Translations under genes and position numbers: made by a program
Notes under the pieces: generated by a model
Database searches by the model: none
Told to the model about the DNA's origin: nothing
Seen by the model: only the letters and a program-made list of their open reading frames with translations
Origin: Adiantum capillus-veneris
Lineage: Eukaryota; Streptophyta; Polypodiopsida; Polypodiales; Pteridaceae
Direction of reading: 5' to 3'
DNA: 64,000 bases
Assembly (NCBI GenBank): GCA_014529385.2
Contig: CM043953.1
Location: forward strand, 95,692,842-95,756,841
In this document: piece after piece, positions 34,920 to 45,600 of the stretch
How the letters are laid out: each line of letters begins with the position of its first letter
How positions within the stretch are numbered: position 1 is the first letter of the stretch

Positions 34920-37240
34920 CAACTTCTATGCGAAAAGGTGAAACTAAGCATAATTTTATTGAAATCTTTCTATGTCAATACGGTAACAGGACGGGCTACG
35001 AGCCAATAGGAAGGGCTAACAACCATCTATTACGACCTATCTTGGCTAAGAGCGTTGGCATGGCTAAGAGACATCTGTTTGTAGTCGATCAGTGATTGAT
35101 TTCAAGATCGAACACTTCTCTCCGGTGAAGTACCCCATCGATACTAATGGACCAACAAGAGCTTTCCATTACATATGTTTTTGGGTATTTTGTAAGCACT
35201 ACATGTTTTGGTGCAAAGATTGAGTTGAGGTTTTTATGAACTTACACTCACATAGGCTGATCTATAACACAACCTATAGATACAACAAGCATTTCAAACA
35301 ACATGGCTATCCATAAGAGCTCGGAGTCCCGATCGACATGGATCTTCTGTTTTCTCTATAGCACTAGGCGTGCATATAGGAGCACAATTTTGTGGTATGA
35401 CCACATATGTGATTACTAAATCATAGGCTACATGTTGATGGTCATTTTTGGACACCTTCACACTTTGTTTTTTAAGAAAAACTATCTGTCAAGGGATAGT
35501 CCAAAGGATCTTTCAACCTTTCACCAAGGGGGTTGGTTTGGCAAGATATACCCAGGGGTTTGGATTGCCAAGGCAACACCTAGGGTCACAAGTTCACTTT
35601 CTTTCTCTTCACTAATCTCTAATGTTAGTGATTAGCAGGTTGCAACAATTTTGATATGGTACACTTACAGGTTGAGGGTTGTACTTGACTTCTGGGTAAG
35701 TATCAGTAAGTATCATGTAATTTCCACCTCCTCGTAAGTACATGTTTTTTAAATTTATTTTCCTTTCCAATTAAGCTTGTTTCCATTATGTAACCGGGAT
35801 GTTTGAGCTAGAAGGCTTTCATCCAGCTTGCTCTTTAGACAAGTGACAAGGTCATGGACGAGCACAACATTTTGAGAAAATATTGTTATTTTCTCTCTTC
35901 CCTGTTCCTCAAGATACCGTAATGGGTTTGAATCTTGTTGAAACAATTTCAGACCTACATTGTATGGTTCTGTTTGGTACATGTTGTCACATGGGACACA
36001 ACATGGTCTAGGAACTCAAGGAGTTTGGTTTAGCCAGTGTGGGGCAATGATAATGAGGGTCCCTCTCACTCACGTCGCCGTGTGTTTGCAGCTACCTTCA
36101 CACACAAGTACATCTCGTGCTTGATGGATGTCACTTTTCCTGACATCCTTCTTTGAGACATATTCCACATGTGGAGAATATGAGTCTCTGGGACTAACAC
36201 TGGCACATATTTCCTAATTATGTGTCACGACGAAGTCCCTACGTGTTGGTCGCATCCATTTATTAGACTATTTGGAGCACACCGTATCAGGAACACTTTC
36301 AGTGGCAAAAAAATGTTGGATACTCAGTACAAACTTGTTGCGATGACAAGTACTGTGAAACCACCGTAATGGAGGGTCGTTTCTACATACAACCAAGTAT
36401 GCTAAGTTACTGAGAATGTCTCATGGTTGGTACCTAGGTGTGACTGAGCTTTCACATTCTGTTATGGTCCAACTCTTGTTGAAAGGCTTTCACGTACGTG
36501 CCGTGGAAAGTCTCGTCATGGAATTGCGGTTTGGATAATTTTGTGTTAAATGCATGCACACTAAGTGTTATGGGTCCTAGTGTTCAACACTCATTTATTT
36601 GGAGCGGCATGCAAATTCATGGACTTTATTCTTTCTGCTCCTTTTTGCACTGCAAGTGCAATCTCTACTGCAGATTTATTTTGAGTTTACACCCTGCTAG
36701 GTACTGGCTCAGGATGGGTGTCTGTGGTTGGATGGTCTAAACTCTATGAGCTTACTCCAGTCCAACCCGCTTTAAACCTAGATGGTTGCCTCCACTCCAT
36801 ATCGAGTATATGGCTGTATACTTAATGGTTGAGTCATAGTTTATCGTCAGTCATGGAAGACTATCTGTAAGTGGTTGGGGGAAAGCACCTCACTCTTATT
36901 GTTACTATTCATCCCGTTTTGGATGGGCAAATTACAAGTATTTTTTGCTAAAGGATCTGCTAAGAGCATACATTAGCACAATGCATTCTGAATGGGCGCT
37001 ACTCTCCTCAATAGTTTCATAAGTCAAGGACTTAATAGGTGTGCTGACAAAGTATGTGGCAGGTAACCTTCATTAGGGGTGAACATGAAGTTCTGTGTGT
37101 TCCAAAACATTTCTAAGTTTGACATGAGGACACTCCCTATTCTATCCCTCAGTAGCTATGAGCTTTTCAAGATACTCACGCGAGTTGGAAATCTGGCTCA
37201 CAACTTCATGGAAAGTTGCACCAAGGTTTTCTTGTAGTTT
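32539..37240 (+). mobile_element. X2 internal region, inserted between T2 gag and RT
   Basis: About 4.7 kb, aligned to X in two parts: its 33.5-33.85 kb to minus-strand 5.2-4.83 kb and its 33.85-37.0 kb to 21.53-24.5 kb. No gag or RT seen. (CT)n at 34875-34916. The end has integrase relics: VTIHPVLDGQITS and LKDLLRAYIS (36895-36990) and YELFKILTRVGNLAH (about 37150), an integrase C-terminal word. No 3' LTR recognised; T2 RT coding starts at about 37250. ORFs such as 36498-36740 are unassigned. Confidence 0.6.
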
Positions 37241-37249
37241 TCTAGTATG

Positions 37250-38175
37250 TTTAAAGAATGGCCAACTCCAAAAGTGTGTGTCAACCTCAAAAAAGTCAAT
37301 GCAGCCATGATAAGGGATACTTATCCCTTACCAATCATGGATCACGTCCTTCAACAAGTGGCATGAAAGCGTGCATATTCCTTCTTGGATGGGTTCTCTG
37401 GCTACAACCAACTTGCAATTTCACCTGAGGACCAATATAAAATGGCAATTGCCACAGAATGGGGCATATTTGCATATCAAGTCATGCCATTTGGGTTGAC
37501 GAATGCACCTGCAACATTTAAAATATTGATGGCACATGCTTTCAAAGAATACTTGAGGATCTTCCTGGAGATCTATATGGATGACCTATGTGTACACTCT
37601 CTCCTAAGAGAGGAACATACTGAACACCTCAAAAAAGTAATCGAGAAATGCAAGACATAAAGAATTTATCTTAATCCAAAAAAGTGCATTTTTATGGTAA
37701 GACGAGGACGAATCTTGGGACATATTGTCTTGGAAAATGGCATATCCATAGATTTGGATAAGATTAAAGTGATTATCAAAATGCCTAAACCAATCAATGC
37801 AAAGAAAGTACAGTGTTTTATGGGACATTGTGGTTATTACAGGAGATTCATATACATGTATTCAATAGTTGCCCAACCTCTGTATAGACTTATAGTGATC
37901 TTTGAATGGACAGATGAGTGCAAAGAATCATTTAAGAAATTAAAGATGCACTCGTATCCGCTCCGGTGCTAAAGGAACCTAATTGGAAAAGAATGTTTCA
38001 CGTTCATATTGATGCGTCTGCATTTGCTATAGGATGTAATATGGCTCAACCAGGAGAAGGAACCATGAATTTCCCAGTCTGCTATTCTAGCCAACAACTA
38101 GACAATGTTGAGAAGAACTACAAAACAACCAAAAGAGAGGGGCTTGGAATGATTTATGCTGTTAAGAAATTTTAA
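37250..38175 (+). pseudogene. pol: T2 reverse transcriptase and RNase H start
   Basis: RT begins mid-fingers: VCVNLKKVNAAMIRDTYPLP, one stop at 37363, FLDGFSGYNQLAISPEDQYK, MPFGLTNAPATF, IYMDDLCVHS (catalytic MDD), CIFMVRRGRILGHIVLENG, CFMGHCGYYRRFIYMYS, FHVHIDASAFAIGCNMAQPG, VEKNYKTTKREGLGMIYAVKKF and a stop. Very close to T1 and keeps the palm that T1 lost. The N-terminal RT part is missing because X2 precedes it. Two frame disruptions (37660, 37950). The RNase H stops short at 38175 where a chromovirus joins. Confidence 0.85.
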
Positions 38176-38680
38176 CATTACCAGACCTTTCAAAGCCGTT
38201 TGAAGTCCTGTGTGATGCTTGTGGACAATGCTTTGGAGCTATTTTTCTTCAAGAAGGGCATGCCATAGCATACAAAACTAGGATATTGGATGACCAAGAA
38301 ATGAATCTAAACATATATGAAAAAGAGCTGCTAGCTATTTTACATGCCCTAGATGCATGGAATCATTACCTTCTAGGCACTCTATTTATTTTATGCATAG
38401 ATTATCAAAGTCTTAAATACTTCTTGATGCAAACTAAATTAAGTGATAAGCAAATGAGATTGGCAAATACTCTTTCATAGTTTCAATTTCATATTGCTCT
38501 CATAGTTGTTAAGCACAACCAAGTGGCTGATGCACTTTCACAAAAACCAAGGGTGAATACTAAGTCAATAGCTACTCACAATGATCTATCCTCTATGACA
38601 AACAAGCATGCTACAAATCCATAGCTCAAAGATGTAATGTCAAGATTGTACTAGGGAAAAGAGGAAGGGTACAATGTGCA
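38176..38680 (+). pseudogene. pol: Chromovirus RNase H, fused to T2
   Basis: Begins LTLPDLSKPFEVLCDACG, then AIAYKTRILDDQEMNL, YEKELLAILHALDAWNHYLL, DYQSLKYFLMQTKLSDKQMR, HNQVADALSQKPRVN. This is a second RNase H domain, from a different gypsy lineage (chromovirus), directly after the T2 RNase H start. Stops at 38480 and 38622. The junction lies within about 15 bases of 38175. Confidence 0.8.
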
Positions 38681-39954
38681 ATATAGTCATTCTCTATGGC
38701 AATATGTTATGCATTACACATAGTTTACATAAAAAGGCTATGTATGAATCTCATGTTCCACCATATGCGGGACATAGGGGGATTCAAGCTACTCTCAGGG
38801 GCATAGAGATGTACTATTATTCGCCAACAATGAAGGCAGACATACTAGACTATGTTGCTAGATGAATTGTATGTCAAAAGACCAAGTATAATAGAGGGAA
38901 GGAGCCGGCTGCCAAAATCCATACATGGGAAAACGAAAATATGGACAATAGTAGACCGAGAAAGCACATTTTATACCAAAAAATAAGACTATTGAAGCAC
39001 ACCATATGACAACCCTCTTTATCTCACAGGTCTTTAAGTATCATGCCTTACAAACATCTACAATATCCAATAGAGATCTAAGAATGACTAGTAATTTTTA
39101 AAAGGGTCTATTTGAGAATCTGGGTACTATGTTGAATTTCTCTCTAGCCTATCATCCACAAATGGATGTGGCCAAAGTGAGATAGAAAATTCAACCATAA
39201 TTGATCTACTTAAAGCCTATGTTATGGAAGTAGATCAAAGGGAAAAGTACTTACCCTTTGTAGAGTATGCATATAATAACACTATCCTACTTCTATAGGA
39301 AGGCACCCTTTGAAATAATTGAAGGAAGATCCAAACGTCCATTCATAGTCAAGACACTTAGGAATATATTTTTTGCTGATGAGTATAGTAGAGACCTTAC
39401 ATAAGAAAATTAAGGAAACTATAGGCATTACACAACAAAATCAAAAGGCTATCAGTGATAAGCATAGATGAGCCTTGAACTTCAAAGAAAATAACTGGGT
39501 ATTTCTCAAGTTTCCAAAAGCACGCCTAAGCCACACTGCAAGCAAGGGAACACAAGAGCACCCAAAGGGTCACCAAAAATATTATGCTAAGGTAGAAAAA
39601 AGATATTATGGACCATTTCAAATCCTTAAGCTTATCAATGAGTCTTACAAGTTAAGGTTACTAAGTGTCTATCTAATTTATAATGCCTTTCCTGTGAGCC
39701 TCTTGAAACCTTATAAGGGCGATTCCCCCAAAGAACCAGTAATTGAAGAACCACCCAAATTTGAGGGTCAAGAAGAAATTTTACAGCCACAAACAATCCT
39801 ACAACATAAAGACAAGGTTTTAAAATCTGGTGAGTCTATCCAAAAATATCTTGTCAAACTTAAGAACTATCCTTTTGAAGATACAAGGGGGATGCATACC
39901 CTAAATCAAGCTTGCGATAGCTTAGCCTCTCAAGCATCTAGTAGAGCTTGCCAA
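38681..39954 (+). pseudogene. pol: Chromovirus integrase and chromodomain
   Basis: Zinc-finger words MYESHVPPYAGHRGIQ and a damaged CVCQ region near 38870. The core is largely deleted (IWTIVDRES at 38940, TTLFISQVFKYHAL at 39005, stops). STIIDLLKAYVMEVDQREKY and LPFVEYAYNNT follow at 39190-39280. A clean ORF 39475-39954 carries WVFLKFPKARLSHTASKGTQ, YYGPFQILKLINESY, VSLLKPYKGDSP and a chromodomain: EEILQPQTILQHKDKVL then YLVKLKNYPFEDTRGM. The chromodomain directs insertion into heterochromatin in related elements. Confidence 0.8.
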
Positions 39955-40038
39955 TGTTAGGAAATAAGACGTAGCTAAATAGATAATTGAGTAGATTACT
40001 TAATGGAGAGAGAAAAATTTACATACACAAGATTATAG

Positions 40039-40110
<72 letters not shown>

Positions 40111-40790
40111 ACACGATATACGTGGTTCACCCAATGTGCGCTACGTCCACGAGAAAGCAGCCACTCAATGGATTTAGTACTTCAAAAAAAGAAGTAGTTT
40201 ACAAAGGGATTATACCCTTAATGGAGCTCCCGCCTTGCTTCACTCTCACCACCTCACACTCACATTGTTGCATCAACTTCACACTATGAAATGTGTGTAG
40301 AAATGGCCTCCTTTTATAGGCCAAAAGGGTTGCCCTCTCTTATGAGAGGCAGCCATGTGTAGCCGCCCTTGTGTGAATAAGTCCAAATCGGACCCTCCAA
40401 TCCACCCATGTGTGGCCGCCCTTGAGAAGACAAGTCCGCCTTTGAATTCGGCCACCGGCCACCGGCCATTGACTTTCGACCACTGGCCATCGGCCATTGA
40501 CTACTGGCACCGGCCAACCGACGGTTGTTTTCCGACCACTTTCCGGTCGCCGTCCGGCCATAATATTCCGGCGAAAAGGAATATTCCGGCGAGAGGGAAA
40601 AAAAGTCTCGGGGGCTTCCGTCCCCGAGGGCCCTAAAGTTGCCCCTGGTTTCTGACTGTGAAAATTTTGGTTTCTGGTGAGTGATTTACCTTCACACACG
40701 ATGGCTTCTCCTCAGAATGGGGGCCTTACAAATGTGCGCTTTTACCACAGAAAATTACAAGGGTAAATCAGGCTCCATACTTAACAACCA
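39955..40790 (+). mobile_element. Inserted LTR-like sequence with GA tract
   Basis: Starts TGTTAGGAAATAAG directly after chromodomain coding. After (GA)n at 40042-40108 come ATACGTGGTTCACCC and GCTACGTCCACGAG, words I know from plant copia LTRs. CTTTTATAGGCC at 40311 could be a TATA region. A CGGCCA-rich minisatellite lies at 40448-40520 and an inverted GGGGGCTTCC/GTCCCCGAGG near 40608. I could not find the right end or a target duplication, so solo LTR is a guess. Confidence 0.45.
40042..40108. repeat. (GA)n microsatellite
   Basis: Pure GA tract of about 33 units. Confidence 0.95.
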
Positions 40791-40835
40791 ATCTATTATG
40801 AAAGATGATCAGAGATAAATAAAGACATGCTTGAA

Positions 40836-41271
40836 ATAGCTAAGCCTTCTGAGCACCAAGTGGAATTAGTCACCATTGTAGAATAATGTCGATGGGTAAA
40901 AAGGGATCCTCTACCCAAAGCAACAGAACTACCTTTTACTTTATTTTCCCTACCTCATAGTCAAGGACGACTATCATTTCAAGGGAGAGGTAATGTCATG
41001 AAAATTAATTTCTAACCTTCTAAAATTATTGTCCATCTTAATGTGGCCACTTAATAGCTAAGCCTTCTGAGCACCAAGTGGAGTTATTCATCACCATTGT
41101 GGAATAATGTTGATGGGTAAAAAGGGATCCTCTACACAAAGCAACAGGACTACCTTTAGCTTTATTTTCCCTACCTCATAGTCAAAAGACAACTATGATT
41201 TCAAGGGAGAGGTAATGTCATGAAAATTAATTTCTAACCTTCTAAAAGTATTGTCCCTCTTAATTTGGCCA
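40836..41271 (+). repeat. 218-bp tandem duplication spanning a polypurine tract and LTR start
   Basis: ATAGCTAAGCCTTCTGAGC occurs at 40836 and 41054 and the match runs the full 218 bases. Each copy contains TCAAGGGAGAGGTAA followed by TGTCATGAAAATTAA, which reads as polypurine tract then LTR start of the chromovirus (near 40995 and 41215). Upstream coding words (EIAKPSEHQVELVTIVE) are duplicated too. Confidence 0.8.
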
Positions 41272-41547
41272 AATAATAAAACAGAACAAGTGGAATTGAT
41301 TAAGTACTTATGGATTAATGCGGTCAAAGGCTTGGGACCCAAAGGGGAGAAGTCCATAAAAGAGAAAGTTTAATTGTTACCTAGTCGTCTCTGTCATGGG
41401 TACATGTCAAGGAAGAACAAATGTATCTTGATTAGCCTTGATCAAAGGTACAAGACAAAGGAGATGATTGAGAGTAATCATAGGAGTCTAAAATAGAAAG
41501 TAGGTGTGCTAAGTTCAAGTCATAGAATAACTCTTTAGAGTCCAAGT
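41272..41547 (+). mobile_element. Probable chromovirus LTR remainder
   Basis: Follows the second TGTCATG start without coding signal. It is cut by E3 at 41548 and may continue after 44034. Limits uncertain. Confidence 0.35.
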
Positions 41548-44034
41548 TGTTGGGGTGCGTGAAATATTCCACACAACTTATAGAGACTCTTTCTAAGTCA
41601 ACATGCATGATTACATATCCCGAATGATGCCCATATATGTATACATGACCCATGGAACTTCAATCAAAAACATCCGCAAAAAGGTGTACACGAGTTTTTT
41701 GACTTGATACTCTCACATCTCACTGATGATGCAAGCAAGATACCTCTTACTTCTCTTATATAAGGAGCTCATTTGTACTCATTTATCAATGAATTAAGAA
41801 GCTACATTATGCACTTTCCAATCATGAATTTCTCACTTGTGTCTGCCATAACCTTTCAGGTGGTATTAGAGCCTTAAACATGACTAGTACTTTCTAATCA
41901 TCTTATTAGATCCTTAATATTAGCCTCTACTTTCTCCTTTACATGCCCTATACCTTGTTAAGCTCTAATGATTAGTTTGAGAATGTCTTTGAGTCTTTGA
42001 GCTCTTAGCCCACTACTTTTTCATCATTAGTAGCCTTATTAGTGCTAGGATTCGTTCATTCTCAATTAGGACCCTCAATCAAGCCTTTTTTGCATGAAGA
42101 AAGCTCATTTTGAGCCAACTTAGGCGCATTAGAAGTGTGTTATTTTATTGCATCGATATTCTTACTGGAGGAAGCCTACATCAAGACCTTTCTAAGCGTC
42201 ACATTTGAAACACAATTGATATCCCAATCATTGTGATTAATCATGGATGTTTTTGCCTCTATTTCACTGTGTGTGTAAAGGCATAATATACATTGTTTTT
42301 GGAATCATATCACTCTAAGGCTTGTGGACTCATGGTCAACTCAGGTGGATGGAACTCAAAATGGCACCCAACTCCATTCCAAGAGACCATTTGGGTCCAA
42401 TATCTTTTGCAGCTTAAAATTCTCATATAGTCGCTTAGGAGCCAGCCCATCAAAATAGTGCTTCCCACACCTACACTTTTCTTAGCTCGTTGGATACGTG
42501 TGCCCTGCACTTCTTGTATGGCAAGAAAAGCATAGCCTAGGTTCAAAAGAAAAACCTCCAAGATTTTTGAATCTCTCTGACTTGGTTGGGTGGAGCATCA
42601 GGATCTCTCCCTTCGTGCTACTCTGCTTGCTGCATTTTCTACCCTTGGCCTACTGAGGTGCTTTGAGCTTCACCCATATAGCATCCCCAATCATCAGACC
42701 ATTAGCCGGATGCCTTCAAACCTTGCTCTAATTCTTGGATTCTTTTTGAAGTTGTCAATGCTCAAAGTTTTTTTTAAAAACTCCAAGGTCTATGAGGCCC
42801 TTCTTGTGAGCCTAGATCTTTAAAGTCCTTCAAACCTTCCCACTCGGGGGTTCTGTCCCACACTGCAACAACAACGGCTTTATATCAAGATCAATCTCCT
42901 CACATTACTATCCCAAAGAGCTCATTGTGCAAGGATTTCATTATGAAAAATGTATATTGAAGAATGTAAGTTGTAATCCATTATTACAAAGATAAAAGGG
43001 GTTTTGACATTACCAATCAACTTGGTAAGAGTGCTCCCTGCACACGTTCAAGCTGTAAAGCTCTAAATGAAGTGTATGTACACATCCATGGTCTAGCGCA
43101 TATGGATGATGTAAGAGGACTAGACATTAGACACTACCATCATTAAGATGGCAATACCTTCCTCATGGGCCACTACAAATGATGTGTATGTAATGCCTAC
43201 CAAGGCATTTGTACACTATACCACACGACGAGCACACTTTGAACTCCTTCACAATTCAAGAAAGGAGAGGCATCATCAAACGGTATCAACAACTATTGAT
43301 GAAAAAGAAAATTAAAGAACAAGATGACACAAATAATGATTAGCATAAAAGGCCTTCGGTCAAGATGAAAACAAAGAAAAATTTGATGACGACATCAACA
43401 AACAGCTTTGTAGATTTGAAGATGGCATCAACAACACATCTAGCCTCTTGAAACTAAGGCCATATACACAAAATCATTTCAAAGCACCACATTTGTATTT
43501 GACCTACCACCTAGCTGCCTACCATTCTATAGGGGAGGTATATTTGGCGTATACCCTTTTTCCAAATTCTTAAGGGACAAGCATCTTTGATCCTATGCCC
43601 AATTGACAATTATCTTGGGAGGATGTTTTGTACTTTTGGATGCTACATATGACACTTATGGGGAGGCATGTTGGGGTGCATGACATGTTTCACAATGCTT
43701 ATAGAGACTCCCCTAAGTCAGCATGCATGATTACATATCCCAAATGATGCTCATATATGTATACATAACCCATGCACCTTTCTAGACATAGTACACTTGC
43801 ATATGAAGCCAAAAGATAGGTCAAAAACATCCCCAAAAAAGTGCACACAAGTTTTCCCACTTGATACTCTCCTCTTCGGTTGATTTGAATGATCTCTCAC
43901 ACCTCACTGATGATGCAAGCAAGATACCTCTTCCTTGTCCTATCTAAGGAGCTCATTTGCTAATGAATTAAGAAGCTACATTATGCACTTTCCAATCATG
44001 AATCGCTGACTTGTGTTGCCGCCATAACCTTTCA
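41548..44034 (+). mobile_element. E3: complete non-autonomous LTR element, 2.49 kb, TSD CAAGT
   Basis: 5' LTR 41548-41858 (311 bp) and 3' LTR 43669-44034 (366 bp), both TGTTGGGGTG...ATAACCTTTCA. The length difference is two insertions in the 3' copy (near 43780 and 43870). TATATAAGGAG at 41758 is a TATA box in the 5' LTR. Primer site TGGTATTAGAGCC at 41861-41873; purine run TATGGGGAGGCA ends at 43668. Flanks CAAGT at 41543-41547 and 44035-44039 are identical. The 1.8-kb interior has no Gag, protease, RT or integrase motif. ORFs 42310-42561 (-) and 42590-42823 (+) are unassigned; either could be captured host sequence. Confidence 0.93.
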
Positions 44035-44039
44035 CAAGT

Positions 44040-44678
44040 ATGGTATAGAAAGCATGATGATAAAATTTTAACTTGCCAAAATTGTCTAAATTTAGTTGTT
44101 TGGGGAGTAGCTTGGTGGCACCTCCAAAGCACTATGCTAAGGTTCCACACATGAAGCAAAATTTTAAAGCCCAAGGGTGAGCTTTATTTTTACCAAAGTT
44201 CATCCTAATTTAGGGTCCTAAATTAGAAGGTAGGTTATAATCAAGGTCATCTTCATAAGCCTCCAAGGTTTGTGCAAAGGTCTTGCACTCAAGATGCTTG
44301 TTTTTAATAAATGAAAGGGAAAAGCTAAAGACTAAGGTTAGATCAGCCCTTCCATGTTTTAGAAAGTTGACTCTAGTCTTGCTTTACTAAGATTGGCAAG
44401 ACCACATAGCACTAACTTGCTTTATGAGAAGTTAGAAAGTGCGTGTACCAAGAAAAGTCTTTTGGGGCTGGGGGGGGGGGGGGGGGGGGGGTCATGCATA
44501 GCAAGGTGGACAAGTGTATGAGCATGCACATTGAGTGTTTACTTCTCATTGGCCAAGTGGTATGTGCTCCATTTAAAGACTAGAATTACTAGTTTGCATG
44601 TGTATTAAACCAAGGGCTTGTTGGAGATTTTTCTCTCTTGCTCCTCTCACACTCTCTCTCAAGTGCCCAAGTTGGCAA

Positions 44679-44731
<53 letters not shown>

Positions 44732-44736
44732 GGGAG
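44040..44736. other. Unassigned sequence with G22 and (CT)n tracts
   Basis: No gene recognised. A run of 22 G lies at 44470-44491 and (CT)n at 44684-44729. Confidence 0.5.
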
Positions 44737-45600
44737 CTCAAGATGAGACCATCATGTTTGAGCACTTGGCTATGGATGCAAATGAAGCAAGTGAAGCTTC
44801 TTCTTCTTCATCTCACTGCTACTCTAGTATTATGCTAAGATATGCTAAGAGATTTCCCTTGAGTAAGAATTATGGAATACAAATTCTCTTGCTTGGAAAA
44901 TACTTCTTTCACCCTCATCTACCTCTTACCCCGCAATTATTTCTCCCCGCAGGGTTGTTTATGGCCTAAAAATGAGGGTTTTACCATGGAACCCTGAAGA
45001 ACACCATCTTCTTGGTTCAAGAAAAGCTCCACAAGATAACAAGTTGCATTGTAATCAAAGATCTTTTTGAGAGAGAGTTATAATACTAAGACCTTTTGGA
45101 GGGGGGACTACCAACTCCATGCAAATACTGTCTTCATCAAGTTGTCAATCTTAATTGTGGTATTCTCTTCAATTATGTGCATGCTTTTAGTGTTTCACTG
45201 TATAGTTGTGCAAATAAATCAGCCCGACACAACCTATATTCTCCTCTTTATTCTCCCTCTTGAGAAAAACTCTCTCCTTTCATATGTTAAAATTTCTCTG
45301 AATCTAAAGTAAGAATTTGATTCTCTTGGCAGATCCCTGTCCAAGCTTTTCCTCTTTTTGAAACCAGATCCTCATAATTCCCAACTCCGAGTTTGTCTTC
45401 TCTTTTGAATCCTCTTGTTCCCATTTGATGATTCTCTACTCAGATTTCCCTTCAAAGTCCTTGAATGCCCTTTTTTCTTTTCCCCTTCCTAATGTTTCCT
45501 CTCGCAATAAGAATTCAAGATCTTCCTTTTATACCCTCCAAATACCTCTAATTTTGTTGGCAATTCCCCTAAAATAGGTCACAGTTTCTCTCAATACAAA
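44737..45600 (+). other. Unassigned, possible short ORF
   Basis: An ORF reaching 44969 begins MGAQDETIMFEHLAMDANEA at 44731, directly after the CT tract, with a Ser-rich stretch. No family recognised. The remainder is AT-rich with many pyrimidine runs on the plus strand. Confidence 0.2.

Noticed and set aside
21540-37010. The two 3-kb direct repeats as LTRs of one giant element
   Set aside because: The DNA between them has integrase before gag and belongs to other elements; both repeats end in integrase relics and X2 begins with its own short LTR.
39955-40790. Confirmed solo copia LTR
   Set aside because: Plausible left end and LTR words, but no right end or target duplication could be found, so it is kept at low confidence only.
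42310-42823. Two ORFs in E3 as host genes
   Set aside because: No recognisable domain; listed only as unassigned interior sequence.
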